The notes under the pieces were generated by a model that saw only the letters and a list, made by a program, of their open reading frames with translations, searched no databases and was not told the origin of the DNA. Position numbers and translations under genes: made by a program. Positions 1-6,252 of a DNA stretch of 50,973 nucleotides are shown one piece after another (positions within the stretch are counted from its first letter, which is position 1; the number at the start of each line of letters is the position of its first letter). Origin of the DNA: Muribaculaceae bacterium (GTDB taxonomy: Bacteria; Bacteroidota; Bacteroidia; Bacteroidales; Muribaculaceae); contig JAIDTL010000072.1 of NCBI GenBank assembly GCA_029060725.1, positions 3,258 through 54,230 of the forward strand, written 5' to 3'.

Positions 1-324
1 CGGTCAGCCTTGGCAAGACGTTCGGAAACATTCTGGTGCTGTTCCTCATTTTCACGCCTGAGTTGATCGATGGCACCCGTATATTCCTCCCGCTGCTGCG
101 CAACAGTGCGGTCAGCCTTGGCAAGACGTTCGGAAACATTCTGGTGCTGTTCCTCATTTTCACGCCTGAGTTGATCGATGGCACCCGTATATTCCTCCCG
201 CTGCTGCGCAACAGTGCGGTCAGCCTTGGCAAGACGTTCGGAAACATTCTGGTGCTGTTCCTCATTTTCACGCCTGAGTTGATCGATGGCACCGGTATAT
301 TCCTCCTGCTGCTGCGCAACAGTT
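1..324 (-). repeat. Tandem repeat, 108-bp unit (36 codons), three copies
   Basis: Units run 1-108, 109-216 and 217-324. The first two are identical over almost their full length and the third differs by a few bases near its right end, followed by a decayed start of a fourth. The period is an exact multiple of three, so changes in copy number keep the reading frame. The array continues off the left edge. Near-identity at DNA level suggests recent expansion or ongoing homogenisation. Confidence 0.92.
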
Positions 325-1097
325 CGATCAACCTTGGCAAGACTATGGAATATTTCTTTTTTAAGGACATCACTATCTTTACGAATATTCAAGACATCTT
401 CTGTATAATCCTTTTGATAGCTTATAAGGAGATTCTTTAGCATGATAAGTTGTTCCGCGATATCATCCATCTCCTCCCATAACAATTCAACCTTATCCGA
501 CAATTGGTTAAGGTCTGAAATTGTTTTCACCCCAGACTTTAATATTTGAAGGTCAGAATAGGAGAGTATCCTTTTTGATATTTCTTCGATAAAAAAAGTC
601 TTACTATCTTTTATGGAGTTCTCTAATTTTAATATTTTAGTATTTAAATCTTCTCGAATACTTTTTATTTTTTCAACGATCTTTCTCAGTGCTTCAACTT
701 CTTTTCGAATGTCGTCTTCATTCTTAAGAGCTTTGACAGCTGCCTCTTTCGCTTGATTGCTGGCAACTTTTGCGCCCTCACTTGCTTTATTTGCCGCTTC
801 TACTGCACTGACAATACCTTGCAAATACTCCTTATCCAAAAAATTGAAGGTATTATAAACCTCTCTGAATTCTTTTATAGTACTTATTAAAACTGAATTT
901 TGCTTTGAAAAATGATCCTGAACTTTTTCAACATAATTATTCATTTCAGTACCATTAATATAATGATTGCCCCATCCAAAAAGTCCCCCATCTGTTTCAA
1001 ACTTACTTATGTATGGAACCGATGGAGTAGAATTTGAAAATTGCTCTATTCTTCTTAAAGCTTGATCAAAATTATGACGTTTAATAATGTCCGACAT
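1..1097 (-). CDS. Coiled-coil protein with 36-residue tandem repeats (partial, C-terminus off window)
   Basis: Reading the minus strand from the ATG at 1097 (MSDIIKRHNF...) gives an open frame without a stop down to base 1, so at least 365 residues are present and the C-terminus is missing. The first ~80 residues look globular (a FGWGNHYING segment). After that the protein is rich in Lys, Glu, Ala and Gln with heptad-like spacing, suggesting a long coiled coil. The visible end consists of near-identical 36-residue repeats (RTVAQQREEYTGAIDQ... ending SERLAKAD). No signal peptide or catalytic motif is seen. It starts 30 bases after the stop of the HNH-like gene at 1128-2846 on the same strand, so the two are probably co-transcribed. 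I do not recognise the family. A structural, sensor or scaffold role is only inference from the coiled coil. Confidence 0.8.
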   Translation of the reverse strand, partial: MSDIIKRHNFDQALRRIEQFSNSTPSVPYISKFETDGGLFGWGNHYINGTEMNNYVEKVQDHFSKQNSVLISTIKEFREVYNTFNFLDKEYLQGIVSAVEAANKASEGAKVASNQAKEAAVKALKNEDDIRKEVEALRKIVEKIKSIREDLNTKILKLENSIKDSKTFFIEEISKRILSYSDLQILKSGVKTISDLNQLSDKVELLWEEMDDIAEQLIMLKNLLISYQKDYTEDVLNIRKDSDVLKKEIFHSLAKVDRTVAQQQEEYTGAIDQLRRENEEQHQNVSERLAKADRTVAQQREEYTGAIDQLRRENEEQHQNVSERLAKADRTVAQQREEYTGAIDQLRRENEEQHQNVSERLAKAD

Positions 1098-1127
1098 ATC
1101 AAAATGTTAGGAATACTAATTAGATTT

Positions 1128-2846
1128 TTACAGAGATTCAATATCATCAAATAAATCCTTTATAGCTACACTATTTTGAGAAGGTGTAATGTCAGTGCGA
1201 TAGGATTCATCACAGATTTCATATAAATCGGATTCGATTTCGCTTATCTTGGATTTAGCTAAATCCGCTACCGCTTGATGACGCACAACGATTTCTTGGG
1301 CCGTATCAAGTTTTGATTTTTCTAAATGTGCTTCAGACACAACAATTAGTTTGTTCTGGACATCTAATATTTTACTTTTTTGATGGATGATTTCTCCGGT
1401 TTTTATATTTTTTTGTTTTTTTGCAATCCACTTGTCTATTAGATTAAGTGCAATCGCACCGATGATGCCGGAAATCAAACCTCCTAAGAAAAGGCCAAGA
1501 ATACTTGCAAGACTTCCAAGCATTGGAATTTCGAATGCAAAGAAAGGAACGGTGCTTAACCCTCCTTCAATTGCTCCACCAAGGACTATCGCACCAGCAG
1601 CCGTCAAACCGGCAATGATTATCTTGCCGACCTCCATCATCATGATGCTAAAAGGTTTCTTCTTATTAACCGGATTCTTGATATATGCAATTGCTTCCTT
1701 GAGCGATTTATAACCCTGCTTAATGAATGTCCAGGCCTTCTGAAGAGTTCTGACAATAGGTCCGAAAATCATAGAGGCTAAAGTGCCTATCGCGGATTGA
1801 GCTGCAATTTTGAGATGTGATTTAAGATCCTTTACGAAATTACTGATGGCTTCTTTTACTTTATCAAAAAAAGAAGATAAGCTTTTCTGTTTTGATTTCA
1901 ACCATACCGCAAATTTTTGGAAGATAGTTTTAACCAACGCAGCCAACAAGCCCATAGCAATTCCTTGAAGAGCCTTCTTTCCCATACGGGCAGCCTCTTG
2001 ACGTTGGGATTTTTTACCTGTATCAATGGAGCGTTGTTCTCCCTCCTGTTTTACGCGGTCATATTCCTCTCTCGCTTCCTCATCCTTTTTCCTATATGAG
2101 GCCTTCAAATTTTCATCTAAATCATCAAAGATTTCATCAGGCTTTTGACCGTTTTTATTAGGATTATCCAACCATTCGGACATTGCCATATCACTCTTAG
2201 ACCGATTATGACTGGAGTTCATCTCATTCAGATTGGCATCGCTGTTGGCAAAATCTATTTGCTCCTTTTCCGAGAGATGGGCATTGGCTCTTGAATCACG
2301 GATTATTTCTGCGGCGGATATGGTATGATCCATGTCAGTTCCTTTTTCTACTGAGCCAGTTGGTCGTCCATCATCAAAAGGTTTTCGGACATGAGGCCCA
2401 GCAAGACGGGCTTTAGGCTTTCCGCTTCTATCGGTATAGGTGATGATTTCTCCATGTTCATCATGAGCTAACTTGGATTGCCAGTTGTCATAACGGTCTT
2501 GATAGTCTATTTGACTGTTATGCGAAGCGATCTTCCCTTTCTCAAAATTCTCCGTTGTTTGAATATGAGCCGAATTTCTAAGATCTAGTTTCATGCCTCG
2601 ATTTTCACGAATAAACTCCTCTCCTGCAACGGCACCGACTTGATTAACGAATTGCTCCCAAACCACATTCATAACTGTTTCACTAAGAGAATCGGGATTT
2701 CCTATTTTCTCGCGGTCTTCCTTTAACAGTTCTAAGTCAGCCAAAGATTCCTCTAGATCGGCATCTAAACTATTTTCCAATTCATCGAAGCTAAGATTAA
2801 AAAAATCTTCATTGATTGGTTGTATGGCATTCTGATTATCGTTCAT
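1128..2846 (-). CDS. HNH-like motif protein with C-terminal membrane segments, unknown function
   Basis: This is a 572-residue protein. The first ~60 residues are acidic. Around residues 171-217 there is an HNH-nuclease-like arrangement: Asp173-His174 in TDMDHTISAAE, Asn205 in ANLNEMN, and His213-Asn214-Arg-Ser-Lys217. The spacing and the NRSK ending resemble the HNH/treble-clef group, but no zinc-binding cysteines are seen. Residues 240-290 are charged and probably helical. From ~290 there are Lys-rich amphipathic helices, then clear hydrophobic stretches near 350-365, 403-428 and 445-470 with many Gly/Ala residues. The tail from 475 is again charged and helical. There is no signal peptide. 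It is the promoter-proximal gene of a pair with the coiled-coil gene at 1-1097. DNA here is visibly more AT-rich than the core genes to the right. Nuclease activity and membrane targeting are inferences. Confidence 0.75.
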   Translation of the reverse strand: MNDNQNAIQPINEDFFNLSFDELENSLDADLEESLADLELLKEDREKIGNPDSLSETVMNVVWEQFVNQVGAVAGEEFIRENRGMKLDLRNSAHIQTTENFEKGKIASHNSQIDYQDRYDNWQSKLAHDEHGEIITYTDRSGKPKARLAGPHVRKPFDDGRPTGSVEKGTDMDHTISAAEIIRDSRANAHLSEKEQIDFANSDANLNEMNSSHNRSKSDMAMSEWLDNPNKNGQKPDEIFDDLDENLKASYRKKDEEAREEYDRVKQEGEQRSIDTGKKSQRQEAARMGKKALQGIAMGLLAALVKTIFQKFAVWLKSKQKSLSSFFDKVKEAISNFVKDLKSHLKIAAQSAIGTLASMIFGPIVRTLQKAWTFIKQGYKSLKEAIAYIKNPVNKKKPFSIMMMEVGKIIIAGLTAAGAIVLGGAIEGGLSTVPFFAFEIPMLGSLASILGLFLGGLISGIIGAIALNLIDKWIAKKQKNIKTGEIIHQKSKILDVQNKLIVVSEAHLEKSKLDTAQEIVVRHQAVADLAKSKISEIESDLYEICDESYRTDITPSQNSVAIKDLFDDIESL

Positions 2847-2893
2847 GTCTCAATTGAAATTAAACTGATATTTACTATTACATGCGGAACTTT

Positions 2894-2913
2894 TGCACGT
2901 AATATGCACGTAA
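2894..2913. repeat. Direct repeat TGCACGTAA x2, 11-bp spacing
   Basis: TGCACGTAA occurs at 2894-2902 and 2905-2913, one helical turn apart, in the gap between the accessory pair and the tRNA-Leu gene. The spacing is typical of a protein-binding site such as a recombinase arm site or operator, but nothing in the window identifies the binder. It could equally contribute to the promoter of the HNH-like gene, which starts at 2846. Confidence 0.4.
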
Positions 2914-2918
2914 AAATT

Positions 2919-2969
2919 AAAATCAGCGAGACAAGCCTGTGATTATCACAATCTTAACTCGCTGATTTT
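2919..2969 (-). terminator. Inverted repeat just downstream of tRNA-Leu, likely terminator
   Basis: AAAATCAGCGAG (2919-2930) and CTCGCTGATTTT (2958-2969) are perfect 12-bp inverted repeats. On the minus strand they follow the tRNA 3' end by one base and lead into a T-rich run. The 27-base loop contains a second palindrome, TGTGAT-T-ATCACA. Termination of the tRNA transcript is the simplest role. The nested palindrome next to a tRNA 3' end would also suit a recombination site. Confidence 0.55.
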
Positions 2970-2970
2970 G

Positions 2971-3051
2971 TGCCCAGAACAGGACTCGAACCTGCACGCC
3001 TCGCAGCACTCGCACCTGAAACGAGCGCGTCTACCATTCCGCCACCTGGGC
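2971..3051 (-). tRNA. tRNA-Leu (CAG)
   Basis: The minus strand folds as a complete class II tRNA of 81 nt. Acceptor arm GCCCAGG pairs with TCTGGGC (closing G-T), followed by discriminator A. The D arm carries GCGGAATGGTAGACGC. The anticodon stem CTCGT/GCGAG encloses the loop TTCAGGT, giving anticodon CAG for CUG codons. There is a variable arm, then the T arm GCAGG-TTCGAGT-CCTGT. The 3' CCA is not encoded. Its 3' end faces the AT-rich accessory DNA at 1-2.85 kb. Confidence 0.95.
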
Positions 3052-3146
3052 TTTGCGACTGCAAATTTAATGCTTTTTTCCGAACTACCCAAATTTTTTC
3101 CAATGTTTTTATACAAATTTTCCATATATGAAAAATTCTTCACAGT

Positions 3147-3178
3147 TTTGTGAATTTAAAGAATATTTTATATCTTTG
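3147..3178 (+). promoter_or_regulatory. Bacteroidetes-type promoter for higA-like gene and symporter
   Basis: TTTG at 3147-3150 and TATCTTTG at 3171-3178 match the Bacteroidetes -33 (TTTG) and -7 (TAnnTTTG) elements with a 20-bp spacer, the usual distance. The ATG of the antitoxin-like gene lies at 3196, which leaves a short leader. Confidence 0.6.
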
Positions 3179-3195
3179 CATATTAATTTGTAGTC

Positions 3196-3546
3196 ATGAT
3201 TGTTGAATTTGAAAAAGAATACCTCCGAGATACCATCGCTAATAATCTTGAGCCGTTTGAGCCAACTCATCCCGGAGAACTAATCAAAGATGAACTTGAG
3301 GCTGATGGTATCAGTCAGGCAAAGTTAGCGGAGAATATAGGTGTCAGCCCCTCTCTGCTCAACGAGGTGATCAAGGGAAAGAGAGCAGTAAACACAGAAC
3401 TCGCTCTCCTTATCGAGGCGGCTATCAATCTGCCTGCCGACCTCCTGCTCAACTTGCAGGGTGCTTACAACATGCAGAAAGCTAAGTCAGATTCTTCATT
3501 CATGAAGAGGCTTTCTTCTATCAGAAATATTGCTGCCGCTCTATAA
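3196..3546 (+). CDS. HigA-like XRE family antitoxin/regulator (orphan)
   Basis: A 116-residue protein with the HigA signature: THPGELIKDELEADGISQ leads into a helix-turn-helix (residues ~36-60, SQAKLAENIGVSPSLLNEVI), followed by KGKRAVNTELALLIEAA and the typical NLQGAYNMQKAK segment. In HigBA modules this protein binds the operator and neutralises the HigB mRNA endonuclease. Here no HigB-like ORF precedes it (only the promoter and the tRNA) and none follows. Only 2 bases separate its stop from the AGCS symporter, so it is probably the first gene of a two-gene operon and may act as an autoregulator. Being an orphan antitoxin is what is seen; a regulatory role over the symporter is inferred. 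Confidence 0.85.
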   Translation: MIVEFEKEYLRDTIANNLEPFEPTHPGELIKDELEADGISQAKLAENIGVSPSLLNEVIKGKRAVNTELALLIEAAINLPADLLLNLQGAYNMQKAKSDSSFMKRLSSIRNIAAAL

Positions 3547-3548
3547 CA

Positions 3549-4970
3549 ATGAATATACTTAATACTATCAATGATTGGCTCTGGAGCTATTTGCTGATTG
3601 GACTGCTGCTGATTGCGGCGGTATGGTTTACTGTCAAAAGCCGGGGCGTGCAGTTCCGGATGTTTGGCGAGATGTGTCGTCTGTTGGCTGCCTCCGGGAA
3701 GAAGGAGGGCGACGGCAAGAAGGATTCTCATCATACGGTCAGCTCGTTTCAGGCTTTTGCGGTGTCGATTGCCTCGCGTGTCGGGACAGGAAATCTTGCA
3801 GGTGTAGCTACGGCAATCGCAATTGGAGGTGCAGGATCAGTGTTTTGGATGTGGATCATTGCTCTTTTGGGTTCGGCTTCTGCTTTTGTGGAGTCTACTC
3901 TTGCTCAGCTATATAAAGTAAAGGGTGAGAATTCATTCAAGGGTGGTCCGGCATATTATATCCAGAAGGGACTTGGGAAAAGATGGTGGGCAATCGTTTT
4001 CGCAGTGCTTATCACCATCACTTTCGGTCTCGCTTTCAATTCAGTGCAAGCCAATACTATGACGGCTGCCGCTAAAGTGTCGTTTGGTTGGGATCCTTTG
4101 ATTGTAGGAATCGCAGTAACAATAGCTTCAATGCTGGTGATCTTCGGTGGGATACAAAGAATCTCACGTTTCAGTGAAATTGTAGTGCCGGTCATGGCTA
4201 TAGCATACATTCTTCTTGCGCTCGTCATCCTGATAATGAACATCAGCAGGATTCCCGAAATGCTGTCACACATCGTAAGCGAGGCTTTCACCGGCAGCGC
4301 GGCTCTCGGCGGAGGAGTCGGAAGTGCTGTGATGATGGGCATCAAACGCGGTCTATTCAGCAACGAGGCTGGGGAAGGATCTGCGCCAAACGTTGCAGCC
4401 ACGGCTTCCGTTAGTCATCCCGTAAAGCAAGGGTTGCTCCAAACTCTTGCTGTATTCACCGACACTCTGCTGATATGCACATGTACAGCCATCATAATAT
4501 TGCTGAGCGGAATATACGAAAATGGAGAGAGCGGCATTGAACTCACCCAGTCTGCCCTCGAATCGGAAGTGGGAAGTATTGGAAGCACGTTTGTAGCTAT
4601 AGCCGTATTCTTCTTCGCTTTCACGAGCATTGTCTCCAACTACTATTACGGTGAAACCAACCTGCAGTTTATCAGCAACAAAAGATGGCCCGTAACTACT
4701 TACCGTGTTATTGTAGGAGGCATGGTGATGGTCGGTTCGCTGACATCACTTGAATTTGTATGGGGATTGGCTGATATCTTCATGGGGCTCATGACTCTAT
4801 GCAATCTTTTGGCGATATTCCTACTCGGCAAATACGCAATGCGTCTGCTCAAAGACTATCAGCTCCAACTACACGAAGGCAAGAACCCCGTCTATCACAG
4901 CTCCACAATCCCTGAGATAGCAGACGAGACAGAATGCTGGGGTTGGAAAGAGACTTCTTTGAAGGCGTAG
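3549..4970 (+). CDS. AGCS family sodium:alanine/glycine symporter
   Basis: A 473-residue integral membrane protein with the hydrophobic pattern of about 11 helices seen in AGCS amino-acid carriers. The family motif GNLAGVATAIAIGGAG lies near residues 81-97, and the later conserved segment KRGLFSNEAGEGSAPN is intact. It imports small amino acids such as alanine or glycine with sodium through the inner membrane; the exact substrate cannot be read. It starts 2 bases after the HigA-like gene and probably shares its promoter. Its last 76 bases overlap the convergent birA gene, and its C-terminal tail past the final helix (KNPVYHSSTIPEIADE...) is encoded in that overlap. Length fits the family. Confidence 0.93.
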   Translation: MNILNTINDWLWSYLLIGLLLIAAVWFTVKSRGVQFRMFGEMCRLLAASGKKEGDGKKDSHHTVSSFQAFAVSIASRVGTGNLAGVATAIAIGGAGSVFWMWIIALLGSASAFVESTLAQLYKVKGENSFKGGPAYYIQKGLGKRWWAIVFAVLITITFGLAFNSVQANTMTAAAKVSFGWDPLIVGIAVTIASMLVIFGGIQRISRFSEIVVPVMAIAYILLALVILIMNISRIPEMLSHIVSEAFTGSAALGGGVGSAVMMGIKRGLFSNEAGEGSAPNVAATASVSHPVKQGLLQTLAVFTDTLLICTCTAIIILLSGIYENGESGIELTQSALESEVGSIGSTFVAIAVFFFAFTSIVSNYYYGETNLQFISNKRWPVTTYRVIVGGMVMVGSLTSLEFVWGLADIFMGLMTLCNLLAIFLLGKYAMRLLKDYQLQLHEGKNPVYHSSTIPEIADETECWGWKETSLKA

Positions 4971-5671
4971 GTGCGGAGGGAGCCGTCGGATAGGCGGAGC
5001 GTCATCGGGCCGTGAAAGGCTATGTCTTCAATGCTTGCCTTGAAATTCTCTCCGGTAGCTGTGTCGGCGAATGGATACAACGCGCCGTCTCCTCGCCAAA
5101 GTTTCCCAAAGAATTCTTTATGCAATGCCAGGCGCTCCTCTTCCGTACTAATCAATTTGAGCCGCCCTTCCATTATCTCTGCAATCTCTTTCTCAAGTAG
5201 CGCCAAGTCATACGTTTTTCCGGTGATTTGCTTCATCGACACAGGATTAGGAGCATCGCTGAGAAATTGCGTTTGGTTTACGTCTATCCCAACTCCTATC
5301 ACAGAATACGAAACGTATGCCCCCATTATGGAATGCCGTATCAATATTCCGCATATCTTATTGTTGCCTACATAGATATCATTAGGCCACTTGACTTTAG
5401 CTTCGATTCGATGCCCGGCAAGGAAATCAACTACAGCGAGTGCGACTGCCTCCGACATTGCAAACTGCGCCATTGGAGGGAGACAAAGAGGTCGATAAAA
5501 TATCGAAAATGTAAGGTTTTTCCCCGGCTCAGCCTCCCATGAATTGCCACGTTGCCCCTGCCCGGCAGTCTGAGTATAAGCCGTCACCATGACAGGAGCC
5601 TCCAATTCCCCGACATTCCGCATTATATATGCATTCGTGGAGTCCACCTCCACCAAATGTACAACCTCCAT
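4895..5671 (-). CDS. birA: Biotin--[acetyl-CoA-carboxylase] ligase
   Basis: A 258-residue biotin protein ligase without the N-terminal DNA-binding domain of E. coli BirA, so it is a monofunctional enzyme. The biotinyl-AMP loop appears as GQGQRGNSWEAEPGKN (about residues 37-52), and the catalytic lysine region as KWPNDIYVGNNKICGIL. The small C-terminal barrel ends LRTYAFKEVSF, as expected. It transfers biotin to the carrier protein of acyl-CoA carboxylases, which feeds fatty-acid synthesis. It begins 1 base after tsaE stops, so the two form an operon. Its 3' end overlaps the convergent symporter gene by 76 bases. Confidence 0.93.
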   Translation of the reverse strand: MEVVHLVEVDSTNAYIMRNVGELEAPVMVTAYTQTAGQGQRGNSWEAEPGKNLTFSIFYRPLCLPPMAQFAMSEAVALAVVDFLAGHRIEAKVKWPNDIYVGNNKICGILIRHSIMGAYVSYSVIGVGIDVNQTQFLSDAPNPVSMKQITGKTYDLALLEKEIAEIMEGRLKLISTEEERLALHKEFFGKLWRGDGALYPFADTATGENFKASIEDIAFHGPMTLRLSDGSLRTYAFKEVSFQPQHSVSSAISGIVEL

Positions 5672-5672
5672 T

Positions 5673-6086
5673 CTAAATTAAGATACGTCGTGAATGATCC
5701 GGCAGCTCTTCAATCTCCACGAAGATCGTCTCCTCTGGAAGGATATCCTCAATATTCTCAGTCCATTCCATCAGGCACAGGTTGCCGCTGTCCCAATAGT
5801 CTTCAATACCGATATCGTATGCTTCAGCCGGTGACTCAAGACGATAAAAATCGAAATGATAAACGGTCCGCCCCGTCTCCGAGGAATGATATTCGTTGGC
5901 AATGGCAAATGTAGGAGAGGATGCCTCGTCATCCATCTTGAGTTGACGCATCATCTCAGCAACAAGTGTAGTCTTTCCCGCCCCCATCTTACCACGAAGA
6001 GCCACTATACGCCTCTCCCCTATCGCCTCAAGAAGTTCAGCCGCAGCGCGCGGCAGATCCTCTATATTATTTATTGTTATTTCCAT
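5673..6086 (-). CDS. tsaE: tRNA threonylcarbamoyladenosine biosynthesis ATPase TsaE
   Basis: P-loop protein with Walker A GKMGAGKTTL, the SSPTFAIANEY segment and HFDFYRL, then the LMEWTENIEDILPEE block; together these mark TsaE (YjeE). It supports TsaB/TsaD in making t6A37 on ANN-decoding tRNAs. I chose the ATG at 6086 (MEITINNIEDL), which gives the usual family N-terminus and 137 residues. Alternatives are ATG at 6101 (MKKKFMEI) and 6131, adding 5 or 15 residues unlike other TsaE proteins. It is followed at once by birA on the same strand. Confidence 0.92.
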   Translation of the reverse strand: MEITINNIEDLPRAAAELLEAIGERRIVALRGKMGAGKTTLVAEMMRQLKMDDEASSPTFAIANEYHSSETGRTVYHFDFYRLESPAEAYDIGIEDYWDSGNLCLMEWTENIEDILPEETIFVEIEELPDHSRRILI

Positions 6087-6216
6087 AAACTTTTTCTTCA
6101 TTAACACGACTTCATATATAACAATTTTCAATCATATATTTTCCTTTCGGCGCATAAAAAGCGTATCAGCGTAAAAATTTTTATTATATAGGTATAAAAA
6201 TCTCAAGAATTTTATC

Positions 6217-6224
6217 TAACTTTG
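6217..6224 (+). promoter_or_regulatory. Probable -7 element for the caspase-domain gene
   Basis: TAACTTTG at 6217-6224 matches TAnnTTTG and lies 28 bases before the ATG at 6253. No good TTTG is present at the expected -33 position, where the sequence is A-rich, so activator help or a weak promoter is possible. Confidence 0.4.
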
Positions 6225-6252
6225 CAAATCAACTATCTTACGTCACAAAAAA

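Noticed and set aside
36..440. Open frame on the plus strand over the left-edge repeats
   Set aside because: It is the antisense of the repeat-bearing coiled-coil gene; its openness follows from the 108-bp periodicity, and its product has no recognisable features.
2946..3153. Small open frames on both strands across the tRNA
   Set aside because: They are read through the tRNA-Leu gene and its terminator and have no start context or homology signal.
3060..3195. HigB toxin gene upstream of the HigA-like gene
   Set aside because: Only 136 bases separate the tRNA from the antitoxin start, and they hold a promoter; no frame of sufficient length exists.
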